Translations under genes and position numbers: made by a program
Notes under the pieces: generated by a model
Told to the model about the DNA's origin: nothing
Databases searched by the model: none
What the model saw: the letters and a program-made list of their open reading frames with translations, nothing else
Source of the DNA: Mercurialis annua
Lineage: Eukaryota > Streptophyta > Magnoliopsida > Malpighiales > Euphorbiaceae
Reading direction: 5' to 3'
Length of the DNA: 64,000 nt
NCBI RefSeq assembly: GCF_937616625.2
Contig: NC_065576.1
Span: 26,768,628-26,832,627 of the forward strand
Shown: in pieces, positions 36,979-48,413 of the stretch
Position numbering within the stretch: position 1 is the stretch's first letter
Layout: every line of letters begins with the position of its first letter

Positions 36979-37345
36979 AAAACGTTTGGTTTTGTTTTGT
37001 AACGTTTGTAAAGGTTTGGCTTAAATCGCTAAAAAGGTGAAACATTTGGTTTTGTTTCGTAACGCTTGTAAACGTTTAACTTAAATCGCTAAAATGATGA
37101 AACATTTGGATTTGTTTCGTAACGTTTGTATATGTTTGGCTTAAATCGCTAAAAATGTGAAACGTTTGGATTTGTTTCTTAATATTTTATAAACGTTGGA
37201 ATTGTTCGCTAAAAAGGTCAGACGATTGTATTTGTTTCGTAAAAAGGTGAAACGTTTGGTTTTGTTTTGTAACGTTTGTAAACGTTTGTCTTAAATCGCA
37301 AAAAAATGGTTTTGTTTCGTAACCAAATGGTTTTGTTTCGTAACG
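36979..37345 (+). repeat. Satellite segment inside solo LTR 3 copy A
   Basis: About six monomers of the 60-bp satellite sit between two parts of one LTR. They match the satellite next to the LTR fragment of copy B (42689-43053) and a third stretch at 48414-48756 nearly base for base. Shared rare variants include AACGCTTGTAAACGTTTAAC, CTAAAATGATGAAAC, TTAATATTTTATAAACG and CGCAAAAAAATGG. The segment therefore came from elsewhere in the array and was not independent local satellite. Confidence 0.9.
37304..37344 (+). repeat. 20-bp direct repeat at the satellite-LTR junction
   Basis: AAATGGTTTTGTTTCGTAAC occurs at 37304-37323 and again at 37325-37344, one base apart, just before the LTR sequence resumes with AAAAAGTAAGATGC. 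Copy B has the same doublet, while the third, LTR-free stretch at 48737-48756 has it once. It looks like a slippage or template-switch scar at the join. Confidence 0.85.
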
Positions 37346-37779
37346 CAAAAAGTAAGATGCAACTCATAGAACTCGCTATCCCAAAACTGCATTATCGTCA
37401 ACTCATCACGTAGGTTCCGTGCGTCATATGGTCTCGTAGCTATTCTAGCTTGTCGGCCTGGTAGCCCGTCGATACATCCATTTCCTATTCAAATTACTCG
37501 TACCTTTAATTCATAAACGTAAACTTAATACAAAAACCCTAAGTTATAAACTTAGGGTATTCCAATTCGATCCTATTACGATTTGTAAAATTAAGAACCT
37601 TCAATCCCATTCTTACACTTGGTTAATACCATTAGTGGTGTTCAACTAATCAATTATGCCTTGCTTAATATGCTTATTCCAAAAGCCTAGCTCAAAACGT
37701 CAAGTTCCATGTCTATTTCACGCTATCGAAAGCTATTTTTCGTTCACGGAAGTCCCCCGGAGATCGGGGTCGAAGTAGG

Positions 37780-37935
37780 GCACGTCGTGCCAGCTTGGCA
37801 CATCGTGCCCTTCATTTCTCATGAAGGGCACGACGTGCCCTTCACTGGTGCACGTCGTGCACCCTGGTGGTGCACGTCGTGCACCAGCACGACGCGCTGA
37901 AATTCAGCACGTCGTGCCCCTTTGGGTACGACGTT
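37780..37935. repeat. Palindrome cluster in solo LTR 3
   Basis: At least six copies of a GCACGTCGTGC-type near-palindrome are packed into 150 bp, several extended with flanking pairs such as GGGCACGACGTGCCC and GGTGCACGTCGTGCACC. The stretch is much more GC-rich than the rest of the LTR. On the inferred minus-strand transcription it lies downstream of the TATA-like box, in R-U5. The same cluster is at 43488-43643 in copy B. Confidence 0.9.
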
Positions 37936-38325
37936 TTTTACGTCTGCGGACCGTTTTCGAGGCCCTAAAACACTCAAAATCCATACTAACATATACCCTA
38001 TTCATTTAAACACAAAACTCATCAAGAATCCATAAGAAAATGATGGAAAACGACGTGTTTTCAGCGTTTCGATTCAAACGTGACGTTTTGTATCGAAACA
38101 ACCCGTAACCTTTAATTTAAACACCCAAATCCGAAATCTTACCTTGAATTGAAGCTTAAGATTGATAGAGCTTCCAATTCCAAAGAGTTTGCCGCGAAAA
38201 TCGTCCAAAACGGACGCCGAACGGCGAAACGGCGACGAAACGACGGTGAGGAATGATGAATGAATCGTTGTCTCTAGAGCCTTCTCTTTCTTTCTTACTC
38301 TTCTAATTCATTTCATACTCTAAAC

Positions 38326-38337
38326 CCTTTATATTAT
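38326..38337 (-). promoter_or_regulatory. TATA-like box of LTR 3
   Basis: On the minus strand the sequence reads ATAATATAAAGGG. It is followed by a purine-rich AAGAAAGAAAGAGAAGG stretch, a layout common around plant transcription starts. It is repeated at 44034-44045 in copy B. The assignment rests on sequence alone. Confidence 0.4.
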
Positions 38338-38742
38338 GGCCAATGTATCATTTTGATCCTTATCTACGTTAATGAATACAATATGTTCTTTAAACTTTTC
38401 TTTTGTTCGATTTAGTCCGTAACTAAATCAATTAACTCTTTAATCATAACTTATACGTATTGTTTATATCCGATAAACAATATGAATCCCATTATTAATA
38501 GTTTCCTGTCAAAACTTATAAATTTCTATTTTTGAGACGTAGTGTCTAAATTACCACTTTAGTCCCTGAACTTCATTTTGTGACTTTTCTTGACATTTTT
38601 CCTTTTAATTCCAATTCCAACTTTCCAACTAGGATATAATATTAAATACTTCATCATTAACTTCTCGAAACCGACCTACTTGGATTTGTATTCACTTTAA
38701 TTTCTCGGAATTCCTTCCGATATCGTCACTCCGGCCACCCAG

Positions 38743-38763
38743 AATTGGACACGTGGTCCAATT
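38743..38763. promoter_or_regulatory. Palindromic G-box in LTR 3
   Basis: CACGTG at 38750-38755 sits in a near-palindrome with arms AATTGGAC and GTCCAATT, about 40 bp from the inferred 5' end of the LTR. G-boxes are binding sites for plant bZIP and bHLH factors. Whether this one works is not known. Confidence 0.35.
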
Positions 38764-38792
38764 AGATAACTAGAATCTTTTGGGGTATTACA

Positions 38793-41700
38793 GCTTAAAT
38801 TGCTAAAGAGGTGCAACGTTTGGATTTGTTTCGTAACGCTTGTAAACGTTTGGCTTCAATCACTAAAAAGGTTAAAACGTTAAGATTTAAATTGCTAAAA
38901 AGGTGAAACATTTAGATTTGTTTCGTAACGTTGTAAACGTTTGGCTTAAATCGCTAAAATAGTTAAACGTTTGGATTTATTTTTGTAAAGTTTGTAAACT
39001 TTTGACTTAAATCGCTAAAAAGGGGAAATGTTTGGTTTTGTTTCGTAATGTTTGTAAACATTCCGCTTTAATCCCTAATAATGTGAAACGTTTGTTTTTG
39101 TTCCGTACTGTTTGTAATTGTTTGGCTTACATAGCTAAAAAGGTGAAACATTTGATTTTGTTTCATAACATTTGTAAACAAACGTTTGGCTTAAATCGCT
39201 AAAAAGGTGACACGTTTGGATTTGTTTCGTAATGTTTGTAAACGTTTGGCTTAAATCGCTAAAAATGGGAAACGTTTGGATTTGTTTCGTAACGTTTGTA
39301 AACGTTTGGTTTTGTTTCGTAACGTTTCTAAACATTTGGATTAAATCGCTAAAAAGGTGAAACGTTTGGTTTTGTTTCGTGACGTTTATAAACGTTTGGC
39401 TTAAATTGCTAAAAAGGTGAAACGTTTGGATTTGTTTTGGAACGTTTGTAAACGTTTGGCTTATATTGCTTAAAAGGTGAAACGCTTGGATTTGTTTCGC
39501 AACGTTTGTAAACGTTTGGCTTAAATAGATAAAAAGGTGAAACGTTTGGCTTAAATCGCTAAAAAGGTTAAAAGTTTGGCTTTATTTCGTAACGTTTGTA
39601 AACGTTTGGCTTAAATCGCTAAAAAAGGGGAAACATTGTCTTAAATCGTTAAAAAGGTGAAACGTTACGCTTGGATTTGCTTCGTAACGTTTGAACGTTT
39701 GGTTTAGTTTCGTAACGTTTGTAAACGTTTGGCTTAAATCGCTAAAAATGTGAAACGTTTGGTTTTTTTTTGAATAGTTTGTAAACGTTTGGCTTATATT
39801 GCTAAAAGGGTGAATCGTTTAGATTTTTTACAAAATGTTTGTAAACGTTTGGCTTAAATCGCTAAAAATGTGAAACGATTGGATTTGTTTCGTAATGTTA
39901 GTAAACGTTTGGATTTGTTCGCTAAAAAGGTGAAACGTTTGGATTTGTTTCGTAAAAAGGTGGAACGTTTGGTTTTGTTTCTTAACGTTTGTAAACGTTT
40001 GGCTTAAATTGCTAAAAAGGTGAAACGATTGGTTTTGTTTCGCAACATTTGTAAACGTTTGGCTTAAATTGCTAAAAAGGTGAAACACTTGGATTTGTTT
40101 CGTAATGTTTATAAACGTTTGGCTTAAATTGCTAAAAAGGTGAAACGATTGGATTTGTTTCGTAATGTTTATAATAGTTTGGCTTAAATCGCTTAAATGG
40201 GGAAACATTTGGATTTTTTTCGTTAAGTTTGTAAACGTTTGGCTTAAATCGCTAAAAAGGTAAAACGTTTGGTTTTGTTTCGTAACGTTTATAAACGTTT
40301 GGCTTAAATTGCTAAACAGGTGAAACACTTGGATTTGTTTAGTAACGTTTTAAACGTTTGGCTTAAATCGCTAAAAAGGTGAAAAGTTTGTTTTTGTTCC
40401 GTAACGTTTGTAAACGTTTGGCTTAAATCGATAAAAAGGTAAAACATTTGGATTTGTTTTATAACCTTTGTAAATGTTTGGCTTTAGTCGCTAAAAAGGT
40501 GAAATGTTTGGATTTGTTTCGTAACGTTTCTAAACGTTTGGCACAATTCGCTAGAAAGGGGAAACGTTTGGATTTGTTTCGTAACGTTTGTAAACGTTTG
40601 GCTTAAATCGCTAAAACGGTGAAACGTTTGGATTTATTTCGTAACGTTTGTAAACGTTTGGCTTAAATCGGTAAAAAGGTGAAACATTTGGTTTTGTTTC
40701 TTAACCTTTGTAAACGTTTGGCTTAAATCGCTAAAAAGGTGAAACGTTTGGATTTGTTTCGTATCTTTTGTAAACTATTGGCTTAAATCGCTAAAATGAG
40801 GAAACGTTTGGATTTGTTTCGTAACGTTTGTAAACTTTTGGCTTAAATCGCTAAAAAGGGGAAACGTTTGGATTTTTTCGCAATGTTTGTAAACGTTTGG
40901 CTTAAGTTGCTAAAGAGGTGAAATGTTTGGATTTGTTTCCTAATGTTCTTAAACGTTTGGCTTCAATCACTAAAAAGGGGAAACATTTGGATTTAAATTG
41001 CTAAAAAGGTGAAACGTTTGGATTTGTTTTGTAACGTCTGTAAACGTTTGGCTTAAATCGCTAAAAAAGTGATACATTTGGATTCGTTTTTGTAACGTTT
41101 GTAAACGTTTGGCTTAAATCGTTAAAAAGGAGAAACATTTAGTTTTGTTTCGTACCGTTTGTAAACGTTCCGCTTAAATCGCTAAAAACGTGAAACGTTT
41201 GTTTTTGTTTCGTAACGTTTGTAATAGTTTGGCTTAAATAGCTAAAAAGGGGAAACGTTTGGTTTTGTTTCATAACCTTTGTAAACGTTTGGCTTAAATC
41301 GCTAAAAAGGTGACACGTTTGGATTTGTTTCGTAACGTTTGTAAACGTTTCGCTTAAATCACTAATAATATGAAACATTTTGATTTGTTTCGTAACGTTT
41401 GTAAACGCTTGGTTTTGTTTCGTAATGTTTATAAACGTTTGGCTTAAATCGCTAAAAAGGTGAAACGTTTGGTTTTGTTTCGTAAAGTTTGAAAACATTT
41501 GGCTTAAATTGCTAAAAAGGTGAAACGTTTGGATTTGTTCCGTGACGTTTGTAAACGCTTGGTTTAAATCGCTAAAAAGGTGAAACATTTGGCTTAAATT
41601 GCTAAAAAGGTGAAAAGTTTGGTTTTGTTTCGTCACGTTTGTAAATGTTTCGCTTAAATCGCTAAAAAGGTGAAACTTTACGTTTGGTTTTCTTTCATAA

Positions 41701-43053
41701 CATTTTAAACGTTTGGTTTTGTTTCGTACCGTTTGTTAACGTTTGGCTTAAATCGCTAAAAATGTGAAACGTTTGGATTTGTTTCGTAATGTTTGTAAAC
41801 ATTTGGATTTGTTCGCTAAAAAGGTGAAACGTTTGGATTTGTTTCGTAAAAAGGTGAAACATTTACTTTTGTTTCGTAATGTTTGTAAACGATTGGTTAA
41901 ATCGCTAAAAAGGTAAAACGTTTGGTTTTGTTTCGTAACGTTTGGCTTAAATTGCTAAAAAGGTGAAACGCTTGGATTTGTTTTGTAATGTTTATAAATG
42001 TTTGGCTTAAATTGCTAAAAAGGTAAAACGCTTGGATTTGTTTTCTAATGTTTATAAACGTTTGGCTTAAATCGTTTAAATAGGTAAACGTTTGGATTTG
42101 TTTTTGTAACGTTTGTAAACATTTGGCTAAAATCGCTAAAAAGGTGAAACATTTGGTTTTGTTTCGTAACGTTTATAAACGTTTGGCTTAAATTGTTCAA
42201 AATGTGAAACACTATGATCTGTTTCGTAACGTCTTAAACGTTTTGCTTAAATCGCTAAAAAGGGGAAACGTTTGGTTTTGTTTTTGATAACCTTTGTAAA
42301 CGTTTGGCTTAAATTGCTATAAAGGTGAAACATTTGGATTTGTTACGTAATGTTTGTAAATGTTTGTCTTAAATCGCTAAAAAGGGGAATCGTTTGGATT
42401 TGTTTCGTAACGTTTGTAAACGTTTGGCTTAAATCGCTAAAAAGGTGAAACGTTTGGTTTTGTTTCGCAGCGTTTGTGAACGTTTGTCTTAAATTGCTAA
42501 AAAGGTGAAACGTTTGGATTTGTTTCGTAACGTTTGTAAACGTTTGGCTTCATTCGCTAAAAAGGATAAATGTTTGGATTTGTTTCGTAACGTTTGTAAA
42601 CGTTTGGCTTAAATCGCTAAAAAGGTAAAACGTTTGGATTTGTTTCGTAACGTTTGTAAACGTTTGGATTAAATCGCTAAAATAGGGAAACGTTTGGTTT
42701 TGTTTTGTAACGTTTGTAAACGTTTGGCTTAAATCGCTAAAAAGGTGAAACATTTGGTTTTGTTTCGTAACGCTTGTAAACGTTTAACTTAAATCGCTAA
42801 AATGATGAAACATTTGGATTTGTTTCGTAACGTTTGTATATGTTTGGCTTAAATCGCTAAAAATGTGAAACGTTTGGATTTGTTTCTTAATATTTTATAA
42901 ACGTTGGAATTGTTCGCTAAAAAGGTCACACGATTGTATTTGTTTCGTAAAAAGGTGAAACGTTTGGTTTTGTTTTGTAACGTTTGTAAACGTTTGTCTT
43001 AAATCGCAAAAAAATGGTTTTGTTTCGTAACCAAATGGTTTTGTTTCGTAACG
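38793..43053 (+). repeat. 60-bp satellite between the two LTR 3 copies
   Basis: This is about 71 monomers in the standard orientation. It starts with the duplicated GCTTA of LTR 3 and ends at the join with the LTR fragment of copy B. Some monomers are truncated (CGTAAAAAGGTG, TTCGCTAAAAAGG). The first few copies resemble those following LTR 1 (GAGGTGCAACGTTT at 14869 and 38806), an older duplication. No gene is visible; the 165- and 166-codon minus frames are the repeat. Confidence 0.95.
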
Positions 43054-46000
43054 CAAAAAGTAAGATGCAACTCATAGAACTCGCTATCCCAAAACTGCAT
43101 TATCGTCAACTCATCACGTAGGTTCCGTGCGTCATATGGTCTCGTAGCTATTCTAGCTTGTCGGCCTGGTAGCCCGTCGATACATCCATTTCCTATTCAA
43201 ATTACTCGTACCTTTAATTCATAAACGTAAACTTAATACAAAAACCCTAAGTTATAAACTTAGGGTATTCCAATTCGATCCTATTACGATTTGTAAAATT
43301 AAGAACCTTCAATCCCATTCTTACACTTGGTTAATACCATTAGTGGTGTTCAACTAATCAATTATGCCTTGCTTAATATGCTTATTCCAAAAGCCTAGCT
43401 CAAAACGTCAAGTTCCATGTCTATTTCACGCTATCGAAAGCTATTTTTCGTTCACGGAAGTCCCCCGGAGATCGGGGTCGAAGTAGGGCACGTCGTGCCA
43501 GCTTGGCACATCGTGCCCTTCATTTCTCATGAAGGGCACGACGTGCCCTTCACTGGTGCACGTCGTGCACCCTGGTGGTGCACGTCGTGCACCAGCACGA
43601 CGCGCTGAAATTCAGCACGTCGTGCCCCTTTGGGTACGACGTTTTTTACGTCTGCGGACCGTTTTCGAGGCCCTAAAACACTCAAAATCCATACTAACAT
43701 ATACCCTATTCATTTAAACACAAAACTCATCAAGAATCCATAAGAAAATGATGGAAAACGACGTGTTTTCAGCGTTTCGATTCAAACGTGACGTTTTGTA
43801 TCGAAACAACCCGTAACCTTTAATTTAAACACCCAAATCCGAAATCTTACCTTGAATTGAAGCTTAAGATTGATAGAGCTTCCAATTCCAAAGAGTTTGC
43901 CGCGAAAATCGTCCAAAACGGACGCCGAACGGCGAAACGGCGACGAAACGACGGTGAGGAATGATGAATGAATCGTTGTCTCTAGAGCCTTCTCTTTCTT
44001 TCTTACTCTTCTAATTCATTTCATACTCTAAACCCTTTATATTATGGCCAATGTATCATTTTGATCCTTATCTACGTTAATGAATACAATATGTTCTTTA
44101 AACTTTTCTTTTGTTCGATTTAGTCCGTAACTAAATCAATTAACTCTTTAATCATAACTTATACGTATTGTTTATATCCGATAAACAATATGAATCCCAT
44201 TATTAATAGTTTCCTGTCAAAACTTATAAATTTCTATTTTTGAGACGTAGTGTCTAAATTACCACTTTAGTCCCTGAACTTCATTTTGTGACTTTTCTTG
44301 ACATTTTTCCTTTTAATTCCAATTCCAACTTTCCAACTAGGATATATTATTAAATACTTCATCATTAACTTCTCGAAACCGACCTACTTGGATTTGTATT
44401 CACTTTAATTTCTCGGAAATCCTTCCGATATCGTCACTCCGGCCACCCAGAATTGGACACGTGGTCCAATTAGATAACTAGAATCTTTTGGGGTATTACA
44501 GCTTAAATTGCTAAAGAGGTGCAACGTTTGGATTTGTTTCGTAACGCTTGTAAACGTTTGGCTTCAATCACTAAAAAGGTTAAAACGTTAAGATTTAAAT
44601 TGCTAAAAAGGTGAAACATTTAGATTTGTTTCGTAACGTTGTAAACGTTTGGCTTAAATCGCTAAAATAGTTAAACGTTTGGATTTATTTTTGTAAAGTT
44701 TGTAAACTTTTGACTTAAATCGCTAAAAAGGGGAAATGTTTGGTTTTGTTTCGTAATGTTTGTAAACATTCCGCTTTAATCCCTAATAATGTGAAACGTT
44801 TGTTTTTGTTCCGTACTGTTTGGCTTACATAGCTAAAAAGGTGAAACATTTGATTTTGTTTCATAACATTTGTAAACAAACGTTTGGCTTAAATCGCTAA
44901 AAAGGTGACACGTTTGGATTTGTTTCGTAATGTTTGTAAACGTTTGGCTTAAATCGCTAAAAATGGGAAACGTTTGGATTTGTTTCGTAACGTTTGTAAA
45001 CGTTTGGTTTTGTTTCGTAACGTTTCTAAACATTTGGATTAAATCGCTAAAAAGGTGAAACGTTTGGTTTTGTTTCGTGACGTTTATAAACGTTTGGCTT
45101 AAATTGCTAAAAAGGTGAAACGTTTGGATTTGTTTTGGAACGTTTGTAAACGTTTGGCTTATATTGCTTAAAAGGTGAAACGCTTGGATTTGTTTCGCAA
45201 CGTTTGTAAACGTTTGGCTTAAATAGATAAAAAGGTGAAACGTTTGGCTTAAATCGCTAAAAAGGTTAAAAGTTTGGCTTTATTTCGTAACGTTTGTAAA
45301 CGTTTGGCTTAAATCGCTAAAAAGGGGAAACATTGTCTTAAATCGTTAAAAAGGTGAAACGTTACGCTTGGATTTGCTTCGTAACGTTTGAACGTTTGGT
45401 TTAGTTTCGTAACGTTTGTAAACGTTTGGCTTAAATCGCTAAAAATGTGAAACGTTTGGTTTTTTTTGAATAGTTTGTAAACGTTTGGCTTATATTGCTA
45501 AAAGGGTGAATCGTTTAGATTTTTTACAAAATGTTTGTAAACGTTTGGCTTAAATCGCTAAAAATGTGAAACGATTGGATTTGTTTCGTAATGTTTGTAA
45601 ACGTTTGGATTTGTTCGCTAAAAAGGTGAAACGTTTGGATTTGTTTCGTAAAAAGGTGGAACGTTTGGTTTTGTTTCTTAACGTTTGTAAACGTTTGGCT
45701 TAAATTGCTAAAAAGGTGAAACGATTGGTTTTGTTTCGCAACATTTGTAAACGTTTGGCTTAAATTGCTAAAAAGGTGAAACACTTGGATTTGTTTCGTA
45801 ATGTTTATAAACGTTTGGCTTAAATTGCTAAAAAGGTGAAACGATTGGATTTGTTTCGTAATGTTTATAATAGTTTGGCTTAAATCGCTTAAATGGGGAA
45901 ACATTTGAATTTTTTTCGTTAAGTTTGTAAACGTTTGGCTTAAATCGCTAAAAAGGTAAAACGTTTGGTTTTGTTTCGTAACGTTTATAAACGTTTGGCT

Positions 46001-48413
46001 TAAATTGCTAAACAGGTGAAACACTTGGATTTGTTTAGTAACGTTTTAAACGTTTGGCTTAAATCGCTAAAATGGTGAAAAGTTTGTTTTTGTTCCGTAA
46101 CGTTTGTAAACGTTTGGCTTAAATCGATAAAAAGGTAAAACATTTGGATTTGTTTTATAACCTTTGTAAATGTTTGGCTTTAGTCGCTAAAAAGGTGAAA
46201 TGTTTGGATTTGTTTCGTAACGTTTCTAAACGTTTGGCACAATTCGCTAGAAAGGGGAAACGTTTGGATTTGTTTCGTAACGTTTGTAAACGTTTGGCTT
46301 AAATCGCTAAAACGGTGAAACGTTTGGATTTATTTCGTAACGTTTGTAAACGTTTGGCTTAAATCGGTAAAAAGGTGAAACATTTGGTTTTGTTTCTTAA
46401 CCTTTGTAAACGTTTGGCTTAAATCGCTAAAAAGGTGAAACGTTTGGATTTGTTTCGTATCTTTTGTAAACTATTGGCTTAAATCGCTAAAATGAGGAAA
46501 CGTTTGGATTTTTTTCGTAACGTTTGTAAACTTTTGGCTTAAATCGCTAAAAAGGGGAAACGTTTGGATTTTTTCGCAATGTTTGTAAACGTTTGGCTTA
46601 AGTTGCTAAAGAGGTGAAATGTTTGGATTTGTTTCCTAATGTTCTTAAACGTTTGGCTTCAATCACTAAAAAGGGGAAACATTTGGATTTAAATTGCTAA
46701 AAAGGTGAAACGTTTGGATTTGTTTTGTAACGTCTGTAAACGTTTGGCTTAAATCGCTAAAAAAGTGATACATTTGGATTCGTTTTTGTAACGTTTGTAA
46801 ACGTTTGGCTTAAATCGTTAAAAAGGAGAAACGTTTAGTTTTGTTTCGTACCGTTTGTAAACGTTCCGCTTAAATCGCTAAAAATGTGAAACATTTGTTT
46901 TTGTTTCGTAACGTTTGTAAACGTTTGGCTTAAATAGCTAAAAAGGGGAAACGTTTGGTTTTGTTTCATAACCTTTGTAAACGTTTGGCTTAAATCGCTA
47001 AAAAGGTGACACGTTTGGATTTGTTTCGTAACGTTTCTAAACGTTTCGCTTAAATCACTAATAATATGAAACATTTTGATTTGTTTCGTAACGTTTGTAA
47101 ACGCTTGGTTTTGTTTCGTAATGTTTATAAACGTTTGGCTTAAATCGCTAAAAAGGTGAAACGTTTGGTTTTGTTTCGTAAAGTTTGAAAACATTTGGCT
47201 TAAATTGCTAAAAAGGTGAAACGTTTGGATTTGTTCCGTGATGTTTGTAAACGCTTGGTTTAAATCGCTAAAAAGGTGAAACATTTGGCTTAAATTGCTA
47301 AAAAGGTGAAAAGTTTGGTTTTGTTTCGTAACGTTTGTAAATGTTTCGCTTAAATCGCTAAAAAGGTGAAACGTTGGCTTAAATCGCTAAAAAGGTGAAA
47401 CTTTACGTTTGGTTTTCTTTCATAACATTTTAAACGTTTGGTTTTGTTTCGTACCGTTTGTTAACGTTTGGCTTAAATCGCTAAAAATGTGAAACGTTTG
47501 GATTTGTTTCGTAATGTTTGTAAACATTTGGATTTGTTCGCTAAAAAGGTGAAACGTTTGGATTTGTTTCGTAAAAAGGTGAAACATTTACTTTTGTTTC
47601 GTAATGTTTGTAAACGATTGGTTAAATCGCTAAAAAGGTAAAACATTTGGTATTGTTTCGTAACGTTTGGCTTAAATTGCTAAAAAGGTGAAACGCTTGG
47701 ATTTGTTTTGTAATGTTTATAAATGTTTGGCTTAAATTGCTAAAAAGGTAAAACGCTTGGATTTGTTTTGTAATGTTTATAAACGTTTGGCTTAAATCGT
47801 TTAAATAGGTAAACGTTTGGATTTGTTTTTGTAACGTTTGTAAACATTTGGCTAAAATCGCTAAAAAGGTGAAACATTTGGTTTTGTTTCGTAACGTTTA
47901 TAAACGTTTGGCTTAAATTGTTCAAAATGTGAAACACTATGATCTGTTTCGTAACGTCTTAAACGTTTTGCTTAAATCGCTAAAAAGGGGAAACGTTTGG
48001 TTTTGTTTTTGATAACCTTTGTAAACGTTTGGCTTAAATTGCTATAAAGGTGAAACATTTGGATTTGTTACGTAACGTTTGTAAATGTTTGTCTTAAATC
48101 GCTAAAAAGGGGAATCGTTTGGATTTGTTTCGTAACGTTTGTAAACGTTTGGCTTAAATCGCTAAAAAGGTGAAACGTTTGGTTTTGTTTCGCAGCATTT
48201 GTGAACGTTTGTCTTAAATTGCTAAAAAGGTGAAACGTTTGGATTTGTTTCGTAACGTTTGTAAACGTTTGGCTTCATTCGCTAAAAAGGATAAATGTTT
48301 GGATTTGTTTCGTAACGTTTGTAAACGTTTGGCTTAAATCGCTAAATAGGTAAAACGTTTGGATTTGTTTCGTAACGTTTGTAAACGTTTGGATTAAATC
48401 GCTAAAATAGGGA
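42689..48413 (+). repeat. 5.7-kb tandem duplication, unit B
   Basis: This is the second copy of the unit at 36979-42688. It starts with the same AACGTTTGGTTTTGTTTTG variant and ends where a third, partial copy begins (48414-48756), which matches only the leading satellite and then continues as satellite instead of LTR. That third stretch probably preserves the arrangement before the LTR fragment was joined in. Confidence 0.9.
43054..44500 (-). mobile_element. LTR 3 fragment, copy B
   Basis: This corresponds to 37346-38792 of copy A. It has the right end GGGGTATTACA followed by GCTTA but no left end: the TGTCACGATCC start and the first 188 bp are missing and satellite lies directly against the interior of the LTR. 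It therefore arose by duplication and not by its own insertion. Its palindrome cluster, TATA-like box and G-box match copy A. Confidence 0.92.

Larger units (their letters stand above)
36791..38792 (-). mobile_element. Solo LTR 3, copy A, interrupted by satellite
   Basis: It starts TGTCACGATCC and ends GGGGTATTACA. GCTTA flanks it on both sides (36786-36790 and 38793-38797), a perfect 5-bp target duplication. The first 45 bp share CGCGACCGG.GCTAGGG with LTRs 1 and 2, so it is a related family. The LTR sequence is split: 36791-36978 and 37346-38792 are LTR, and about 367 bp between them are 60-bp satellite. Minus-strand features include a TATA-like box near 38330, a pyrimidine-rich stretch after it on the transcribed side, and a G-box CACGTG near the 5' end. 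The 62- and 63-codon frames at 37709-38009 span the palindromes below and are not convincing genes. Confidence 0.88.
36979..42688 (+). repeat. 5.7-kb tandem duplication, unit A (contains LTR 3)
   Basis: Unit A (36979-42688) and unit B (42689-48413) are adjacent and nearly identical. The shift is 5708 bp over the LTR part, 5698 and then 5696 bp after deletions of about 10 and 2 bp, and 5725 bp after a 29-bp insertion near 47372 in unit B. Few substitutions separate the LTR parts (for example GTCAGACG against GTCACACG at the join, GATATAATATT against GATATATTATT near 38638/44346). Each unit joins about 0.37 kb of satellite, 1.45 kb of LTR and 3.9 kb of satellite. This is recent segmental amplification that carried a transposon fragment along. 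Confidence 0.92.

Noticed and set aside
37709..38009. 62- and 63-codon plus-strand frames in LTR 3, with identical copies at 43417-43717
   Set aside because: Identity comes from the 5.7-kb duplication, not from selection. They span the palindrome cluster and run against the inferred transcription direction.
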